This document shows, piece after piece, positions 5,655 to 9,109 of a stretch of 9,109 nucleotides of DNA. Where the stretch lies: assembly GCA_032118015.1 (NCBI GenBank), contig JAULYE010000091.1:1-9109 (forward strand), in the 5' to 3' direction. The stretch comes from Casp-actino8 sp032118015 (lineage in GTDB: Bacteria > Actinomycetota > Acidimicrobiia > Acidimicrobiales > Ilumatobacteraceae). The position numbers were made by a program, and so were the translations under genes. A model generated the notes under the pieces. It had not been told where the DNA came from. It did not search any database and saw only the letters and a list, made by a program, of their open reading frames with translations. Position 1 is the first letter of the stretch. The number at the start of each line of letters is the position of its first letter.

Positions 5655-6083
5655 TTACTTCAGAGCGTCAAGAGCCTTCATCATCTGTTCGTGCACCATG
5701 TTCACGGCCTGAAGTGGACGAATCATGACTCGGAACTCCACAATTTTCCCCATGTCGTCAACAGTGATCATGTCGACACCATTGACGTACTTGCCACCCA
5801 TCGTGGTCTCGAACTCCAAGACTGCATGATGACCAGCAATCACTTCTTTGGTGTAGCGAAACTTTCCTGAAGGGTCGATCGCCCCGGTTTCGGCATTGGC
5901 CTTGTCTCCGGGAAAGGCAACACTTGCCGCCGTCAAATACATGATGGTGAGATCTTTACCCTTTTGTGGTGAAAAGACAATCGGCGAATAGAACACACAG
6001 TCATCGTGCACGAGGTCCTGTAGTGCACTGGGGTACTCCCCCTTCATGAATCTGTGCCAACTTTCAATTGTCTTGTGAATCAT
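5655..6083 (-). CDS. SnoaL-like / NTF2-fold protein
   Basis: The 142-aa product has the alpha+beta NTF2 cone pattern: an N-terminal helix with ESWHRFMKGEYPSALQDLV, then a strand HDDCVFYSPIVF, FSPQKGKDLTIMYLTAAS, an EFETTMGGKYVNGVDMITV strand pair, and a final GKIVEFRVMIRPLQAVNMV strand-helix. Members of this superfamily act as small isomerases, cyclases or binding proteins; the specific activity is not predictable. A good Shine-Dalgarno (AAAGGAAA) lies about 6 nt before the ATG. The GNAT gene ends 42 nt upstream on the same strand, so the two probably form an operon. The codons are richer in A/T than the left-hand genes, suggesting foreign origin. Confidence 0.8.
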   Translation of the reverse strand: MIHKTIESWHRFMKGEYPSALQDLVHDDCVFYSPIVFSPQKGKDLTIMYLTAASVAFPGDKANAETGAIDPSGKFRYTKEVIAGHHAVLEFETTMGGKYVNGVDMITVDDMGKIVEFRVMIRPLQAVNMVHEQMMKALDALK

Positions 6084-6125
6084 GATTTTCCTTTGCGATC
6101 TGAAACTGTGACCCAGCGTTCGTAC

Positions 6126-6590
6126 TCAGAGGAACGTCTTCGTCATCCACGTGTTCTCGAAGGTCACCGAGTCAATCATTTTCTTGTTCTTCTCATGTGG
6201 ACGATAACCAAGTTGCAAAAGTCGGTGCTTGGCGGGAGCCGAGGCATCAACCCACAGTGCAGTCATATCCAGTCGAAGTGCTTCGTCTTCTATTGCCCGA
6301 ATCAACCTCTTGCCAACACCTCGCCGCAAAAATTTTGGATCTACGTAGAGCAGGTCCAAATTCCCGGCAGTGTCACCTTGGTCGGTCAAACTGGCGAAAC
6401 CAGCAATCACATTGTCCATTTCGACCACAATCACCGTGTCATTTTCTACGACATGGGTCATTCGATCTTCGGTGAAGTCGTGTGACCACGCGGCAATTTG
6501 CTCGGCGGTGTAACCCGATCCAGCAATAGCGGCCAGGGCGACCTGCGTCAGTCGCGCCACATCAGCACCTACACCGGCACGTATTTTCAT
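6126..6590 (-). CDS. GNAT family N-acetyltransferase
   Basis: The 154-aa product has the GNAT fold. The acetyl-CoA-binding motif A is clear: LDLLYVDPKFLRRGVGKRLI (R-R-G-V-G pyrophosphate loop), followed by the helix RAIEDEALRLD, the beta-5 strand ALWVDASAPAKH, and a C-terminal LLQLGYRPHEK with the usual Tyr. The N-terminal part (IRAGVGADVARLTQVALAAI) forms the acceptor lid. The acyl acceptor is unknown; the layout resembles YafP-like acetyltransferases. It is the first gene of a likely two-gene unit with the SnoaL-like protein. The ATG at 6590 lies about 30 nt from the stop of a nucleotidyltransferase remnant, so the acquisition junction lies just upstream. Confidence 0.9.
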   Translation of the reverse strand: MKIRAGVGADVARLTQVALAAIAGSGYTAEQIAAWSHDFTEDRMTHVVENDTVIVVEMDNVIAGFASLTDQGDTAGNLDLLYVDPKFLRRGVGKRLIRAIEDEALRLDMTALWVDASAPAKHRLLQLGYRPHEKNKKMIDSVTFENTWMTKTFL

Positions 6591-6621
6591 GACAAAGTGC
6601 GCTTACTCATTACCCCCAAAC

Positions 6622-6711
6622 CTACGGCTCATTGGCCGTAAGTTGGAGTACGTCGGCAATATCCCGAGGCCGACCAGTTACCCGCTTGTTCATGATCAAG
6701 TTCTCTCGCCC
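6622..6711 (-). pseudogene. C-terminal stub of a third nucleotidyltransferase (copy C)
   Basis: The minus strand reads GRENLIMNKRVTGRPRDI, then ADVLQLTANEP-stop. This aligns with GRDDLIANKRATGRPQDV and SDVLRLTGNAP of the intact copy at 8308-8781 (its residues about 122-150). Homology stops at the GR codons (6706-6711); the next bases belong to a Doc fragment on the opposite strand. The stub has no start and no catalytic region, so it cannot be functional. Confidence 0.75.
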
Positions 6712-6915
6712 AGTGAGTTCCTCCTGCTTGCTGAAGCACTGGTGATCGCAGAGGCCGTGACGGGGATCAGTCCCCGAACGCTGCGATCCGCGGCACGGAT
6801 GGAACTACTCGACTCAGCCCTCCACGCACCTCAAGCTGGATTCGATGACGATGACTTCCACCCTTCACCATCTGCGAAGGCGGCCGTGCTCTGCGTCCGA
6901 CTCGCACGGAATCAC
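6712..6915 (+). pseudogene. Doc (Fic-fold) toxin fragment, truncated at both ends
   Basis: The plus frame gives SEFLLLAEALVIAEAVTGI, SPRTLRSAARMELLDSALHA, PQAGFDDDDFHPSPSAKAAV and LCVRLARNH. This is the N-terminal half of a Doc/Fic death-on-curing protein, where ARNH should continue into the catalytic HPFxDGNKR loop. Instead the homology ends at the His codon (6913-6915), within about 12 bp of boundary repeat copy 2. At the other end the frame begins with AGT GAG TTC where a start codon would be expected, and the preceding codons belong to the nucleotidyltransferase stub. The frame stays open from 6589 to 7089, but the outer parts are not Doc. No Phd antitoxin is present. It is inactive by loss of the catalytic motif. 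Confidence 0.75.
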
Positions 6916-6926
6916 CAAGTTCGTGA

Positions 6927-6964
6927 TCACTCTTCGAGACTGAACCGGAAGACGTTTGTCTACC
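6927..6964. repeat. 38-bp boundary repeat, copy 2
   Basis: This aligns without gaps to 8262-8299 with about 27 of 38 identical positions, and shares TTTGTCTAC at its right end. It begins 8 nt after the stop of the amber-broken nucleotidyltransferase (minus strand), and the truncated Doc fragment ends about 12 bp to its left, so it marks a junction. Confidence 0.6.
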
Positions 6965-6972
6965 TTCGGTTG

Positions 6973-7434
6973 TTAGAAACGACTTTCGCCGCTGGGAGGG
7001 AGATCCGCAGCATCGGCTTGATCGCGGAGCCGGCCAGTAGCGAGTTTGTTCGTACGGAGATCGTCGACGGACACGAACGGAACTTGTAGACCACCCACGT
7101 CGACGAGCACTCGATGCTCATACGCCTCATCGAAGACCAGACCCGTGGCAAACGTGAGGATGTCGATCCGCTGGGGTTCGCGCCCGAGTTGCACCACCAC
7201 ATCCGGCTCCTCGAAGTCGGCCGCAGTCAGCCCCAGCCCACCGAAGCCGAACTACTCCAACGCAGCAACGACGCGCTCAGCGTTCGACGGGGCGATCCAC
7301 ACCCAAACGTCGAGGTCCTTCGTGTACCGGGGGTGTCCGTGGGCGGCGAGCGCGTACCCGCCGACGACTAGGAAGCGAACGTCATGACCGACGAACGATT
7401 GCAAGAACTCTTTGAAGTCGGGGTTCAGTTCCAT
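6973..7434 (-). pseudogene. MNT-fold nucleotidyltransferase (copy A) broken by one amber codon
   Basis: Reading from the ATG at 7434, the protein starts MELNPDFKEFLQSFVGHDVR and has the nucleotidyltransferase signature VVGGYALAAHGHPRYTKDLD (Gly25-Gly26, Asp40, Asp42). Codon 61 is TAG (7254-7252), exactly where the intact paralogue has Glu61 before FGFG. The same frame then continues without further stops: FGFGGLGL, VVVQLGREPQRIDILT, VPFVSVDDLRTNKLATGR, ending SGESRF-stop. One G-to-T change (GAG to TAG) would explain it. Late residues (RLRDQADAADL) are also less family-like than in copy B. It lies downstream of its small partner gene with a 53-nt overlap. It is probably a recent pseudogene; a sequencing error or suppression cannot be excluded. 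Confidence 0.8.
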
Positions 7435-7573
7435 GGGACCATCCGTGATGCTCTCGTCGGAGTTGCTCGACCGCATCAATGCGCTCAGCGACGGGCCGCG
7501 TTAGCCAGTAACGCCACGGTTCGTCGCGGTCTTCCAAGCGTCGCTTCGTCACCACGCGCTCGATCGAAGTCAT
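7382..7573 (-). CDS. Small helical partner protein of nucleotidyltransferase (copy A)
   Basis: This 63-aa protein starts MTSIERVVTKRRLEDRDEPW, followed by RYWLTRPVAERIDAVEQLRR and ending EPRLQRVLAIVRRS. It belongs to a small family I recall as regularly encoded just upstream of DUF6036/AbiEii-like nucleotidyltransferases, with the pattern D..YW..l.p.ERl.a...LR...G...RLqRV.rvv. Its last 53 nt overlap the nucleotidyltransferase start in another frame, as in copy B. It is uninterrupted here although its partner has an amber codon. A role as antitoxin or co-factor of the nucleotidyltransferase is inference from the pairing. No Shine-Dalgarno is evident before the ATG. Confidence 0.65.
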   Translation of the reverse strand: MTSIERVVTKRRLEDRDEPWRYWLTRPVAERIDAVEQLRREHHGWSHGTEPRLQRVLAIVRRS

Positions 7574-7656
7574 AGACCGAGCCTACCGATAACGCACACC
7601 GGAGACCGACGACCGGCAACCTGACCCGCCGCACAGATTGCTATTCAGCAAGTACT

Positions 7657-7695
7657 TGCCAAGAGCGCTCACACCGGGCATTCGGCGCTGCCGCG
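7657..7695 (-). pseudogene. Remnant of a CPVC-motif coding tail (copy A)
   Basis: Thirteen codons read RGSAECPV-stop-ALLA and align with RGSAECPVCALLA at 9024-9062. All seven base differences between the two copies fall at third codon positions, which indicates past selection on the protein. The motif's second Cys codon (TGT in the other copy) is TGA here (7671-7669), so this copy is truncated. It lies about 85 bp upstream of the small-protein gene of copy A, the same arrangement as in copy B. Confidence 0.5.
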
Positions 7696-7736
7696 GGTGC
7701 TGGCCTCGGCGCGCTGGCTGAGGAAGAGTGCGGCTG

Positions 7737-8186
7737 TCAGAGGACGAGATCGAAGCAATGCGGAGGCATGGTCACTCCGAAGTAGTGGTCCTCGGCGGCC
7801 GACCACCGTGCTTCCCATTCGGCCCGATAGTGGTCGCATTCGCGCTCAACGAGCTGACGGCGGCGTTGCTCTGGTGGAGTGTCGAGCAGGACCAGAATGT
7901 CGAGTACGTCGTGTAGTTCAGGCCGAGCGCTGTAGACACCTTCGAGGAGTCGGTACTGGCGCTGCCAGTCGATCACTCGTTGCGCCTTCTCTGCTAGTGA
8001 CCGTTGGTCCCACAATTCCGCGGAACCTCCCGCGTAAAAGTCGTCGCCGGCGATCACAGTGACAGTGATGCCTTGGGATCTGCAGGATTCTGCGACGACA
8101 GTTGCGAGCGTTGACTTGCCGGCGCCGCTTCGGCCATCAACTCAGTCTGCTCGAAATTCGGCGCGACCAGTGCGGGGCGACGTCAT
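7737..8186 (-). pseudogene. Decayed P-loop kinase (uridine-kinase-like)
   Basis: From an ATG at 8186 the frame reads 14 codons (MTSPRTGRAEFRAD) to a TGA at 8144-8142. It then continues directly with the Walker A segment VDGRSGAGKSTLATVVAESC and runs open to the TGA at 7739. Downstream are ITVTVIAGDDFYAGG (the DDFY substrate-site motif), LWDQRSLAEKAQRVIDWQRQ, LLEGVYSARPEL, then LVLLDTPPEQRRRQLVERE and AEWEARWSAAEDHYFGV. In relatives I recall, roughly 50 residues separate the DWRRQ helix from the EGVYS strand; here they are directly joined (about 7945-7960), which suggests an in-frame internal deletion. With an N-terminal stop and this gap it is probably inactive. An ORF from the internal GTG at 8057 lacks Walker A. 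Confidence 0.75.
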
Positions 8187-8261
8187 TGCCTCGTTTGGCC
8201 AGTCGGATGACCGGTAGGCGGTCCCAAGCAAACCGTCACGCACGATCGCTATTCCGAAACG

Positions 8262-8299
8262 TCAGTCTTCCAAGTCGAACCGATACACATTTGTCTACG
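8262..8299. repeat. 38-bp boundary repeat, copy 3
   Basis: This is the copy most like the hepT one (29 of 38 identical, gapless), sharing TCAGTCTTC and GTCTAC. It begins 8 nt past the stop of the intact nucleotidyltransferase on the minus strand, the same spacing as copy 2, and 76 bp before the start of the decayed kinase. Confidence 0.6.
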
Positions 8300-8307
8300 T
8301 TCCGGGG

Positions 8308-8781
8308 TTAGAAACCACTTCCGGTGTCGCCTGGCGCGTTGCCCGTGAGACGCAGGACATCGGAGACATCCTGGGGCCGGCCGGTGGCGCGCTTGTTCGC
8401 GATCAGGTCATCGCGACCGATGAACGGCACGACAACACCTCCCAATACGACTTCGATGTGCCGAGCCCAGGCATCGTCGAAATCGACACCCGAGATGCGG
8501 GTGAGGAGATCAATCCGGTACGGCGGGAATCCCAATTGCACCACGCAATCGTCGGACGTCAGATCATCGTGTTCGATACCGACACTCCCGAAGCCGAACT
8601 CATGGAGTGCGGTCAGAAGATGGTCTGCGTTGGTTGCATCCGTCCAGATCCACGCGTCGAGGTCGCCGGTCGCTCTTGGTAGGCCGTGCGCTGCGAGCGC
8701 ATAGCCGCCCACGATCATGTACCGGACGTCATGCCGGGCGAGTAACGCGACAAACTCGCTGAAGTCTCGGTCGAACTCCAT
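8308..8781 (-). CDS. MNT-fold nucleotidyltransferase (copy B, intact)
   Basis: The 157-aa product resembles DUF6036/AbiEii-like nucleotidyltransferases. The signature is YMIVGGYALAAHGLPRATGD followed by LDAWIW (Gly25-Gly26, Asp40, Asp42); a third acidic residue is Asp91 in PYRIDLLTRISG. The C-terminal GRDDLIANKRATGRPQDVSD motif is typical of the family. The ATG at 8781 is chosen because it aligns with copy A and follows GGGGGG, a strong ribosome site; the frame is open upstream to 8847 but that part overlaps the partner gene. The small partner gene overlaps its 5' end by 53 nt. Such enzymes transfer NMP to protein or RNA targets, and several act in toxin-antitoxin pairs. Here the role (toxin or antitoxin) is open. 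Confidence 0.85.
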   Translation of the reverse strand: MEFDRDFSEFVALLARHDVRYMIVGGYALAAHGLPRATGDLDAWIWTDATNADHLLTALHEFGFGSVGIEHDDLTSDDCVVQLGFPPYRIDLLTRISGVDFDDAWARHIEVVLGGVVVPFIGRDDLIANKRATGRPQDVSDVLRLTGNAPGDTGSGF

Positions 8782-8911
8782 CGTTCCCCCCGTACATCCT
8801 GCGTCGCAGTACTTCAACCGCAGCAACGCGCTCCTCAAGCGAAACACCGGCCCAGTACACGACTTCGTCGACCTGATCGCGCACAGCCGACTTCGTCACG
8901 ACCTTCGACAT
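8729..8911 (-). CDS. Small helical partner protein of nucleotidyltransferase (copy B)
   Basis: The 60-aa product starts MSKVVTKSAVRDQVDEVVYW, followed by AGVSLEERVAAVEVLRRRMY and GGNDGVRPRLQRVCRV. It is the paralogue of the protein at 7382-7573; both share VVTK, YW, the ERxxAVExLRR helix and RPRLQRV or EPRLQRV. An upstream GTG at 8941 would add 10 residues, but these do not match copy A. The end of the gene overlaps the nucleotidyltransferase start by 53 nt, so the two are translated from one mRNA and probably coupled. Its function is unknown; the context suggests one half of a two-gene toxin-antitoxin-like module. Confidence 0.7.
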   Translation of the reverse strand: MSKVVTKSAVRDQVDEVVYWAGVSLEERVAAVEVLRRRMYGGNDGVRPRLQRVCRVTRPA

Positions 8912-8951
8912 CGAACTCGATGCAGGTGAGAGCGCATCCACAGGTTGAATT

Positions 8952-9109
8952 CTACGGCATGCCGTTCGAGTTTGAAGTCAGATCATGATCGCAGATCACG
9001 CCTACCGTCGAACCAGAACCAATTGCCAATAGCGCACATACAGGGCACTCGGCGCTCCCTCGACGCTCGCGACGCATCTTCAGCGGTGGACAAACCGGGC
9101 AGATCTCGT
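8952..9109 (-). CDS. C-terminal end of an unknown ORF with two CPVC motifs (partial)
   Basis: The minus frame is open from the right edge to a TAG at 8954-8952 (51 complete codons). It contains EICPVCPPLKMRRERRGSAE followed by CPVCALLAIGSG, so two CxxC pairs 15 residues apart could form a zinc knuckle. The 13 codons at 9024-9062 recur at 7657-7695 with only third-position changes, supporting real coding. Beyond GSG the sequence (STVGVICDHDLTSNSNGMP) has no match in the other copy and may be unselected read-through. The gene start is outside the window and the family is not recognised. Confidence 0.4.
   Translation of the reverse strand, partial: EICPVCPPLKMRRERRGSAECPVCALLAIGSGSTVGVICDHDLTSNSNGMP

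Noticed and set aside
5640..5656. Rho-independent terminator after the SnoaL-like gene
   Set aside because: A 5-bp GC stem with a 3-nt loop is present, but no U-tract follows on the minus strand.
6589..7089. A 166-aa plus-strand gene
   Set aside because: Only residues coded by 6712-6915 resemble Doc. The first part is the antisense of a nucleotidyltransferase stub and the last part the antisense of the amber-broken nucleotidyltransferase.
4700..8299. attC sites of an integron for the 38-bp repeats
   Set aside because: Downstream of the stops the minus strand reads TTTCTAAC, which resembles part of an R box, but no GTTRRRY core is found at the other end, the hairpin pairing is poor and differs between copies, and no integron integrase is in the window.
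8782..8847. Upstream extension of the intact nucleotidyltransferase to 8847
   Set aside because: The added residues (starting MFRLRSALLRL) are the shifted frame of the small partner gene, are absent from copy A, and the GGGGGG ribosome site sits before the ATG at 8781.
1..9109. tRNA, rRNA, CRISPR arrays, insertion sequences
   Set aside because: No cloverleaf-like ends, no regularly spaced repeats, and no transposase motifs were seen on either strand.

Overview
The window looks like chromosomal DNA from a moderately GC-rich actinobacterium, most likely an Acidimicrobiia/Ilumatobacter-type lineage. This is inferred from a YlbL-type membrane PDZ protein, an F420/PPOX-type flavin enzyme and several starts that look leaderless. 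No rRNA or tRNA is visible to fix the taxonomy.

Left part (1-3276) is ordinary core sequence. A minus-strand membrane-anchored PDZ/Lon-like protease (YlbL type) runs off the left edge. It is divergent from three plus-strand genes: a small two-helix membrane protein, a HEAT-repeat protein, and a complete carotenoid oxygenase with its four iron-binding histidines.

From 3253 rightwards nearly everything is on the minus strand and is accessory in character. A 57-aa Cys-rich protein, whose 3' end overlaps the oxygenase gene, starts at a promoter that carries a CsoR-like (copper-type) palindrome across its -10 and start codon. Next come an unnamed 44-aa ORF coupled to a DUF433/DUF5615 toxin-antitoxin pair, a PPOX/F420 enzyme, a HepT-MntA toxin-antitoxin pair, and a GNAT acetyltransferase plus SnoaL-like pair.

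The right end (about 6620-9109) is a patchwork of duplicated and decaying modules. Two copies of a [small helical protein + MNT-fold nucleotidyltransferase] module are present; both have the same 53-nt gene overlap. One copy is intact (8308-8911). The other is broken by a single amber codon (6973-7573). A third copy survives only as a C-terminal stub (6622-6711), abutting a Doc (Fic-type) toxin fragment in the opposite orientation. Between the modules lies a decayed P-loop kinase gene, whose 3' tail also recurs far away at 5522-5579. A short CPVC-containing coding tail lies upstream of both nucleotidyltransferase modules. A 38-bp sequence recurs at or just past the 3' end of three toxin/nucleotidyltransferase loci, including inside the HepT reading frame.

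The most interesting points are the leaderless, metal-operator-controlled Cys-rich microprotein, and the evidence that a toxin-antitoxin island has been assembled by repeated exchange at shared boundary sequences. The exchange mechanism is inference; the repeats, junctions and stop codons are read directly from the sequence.
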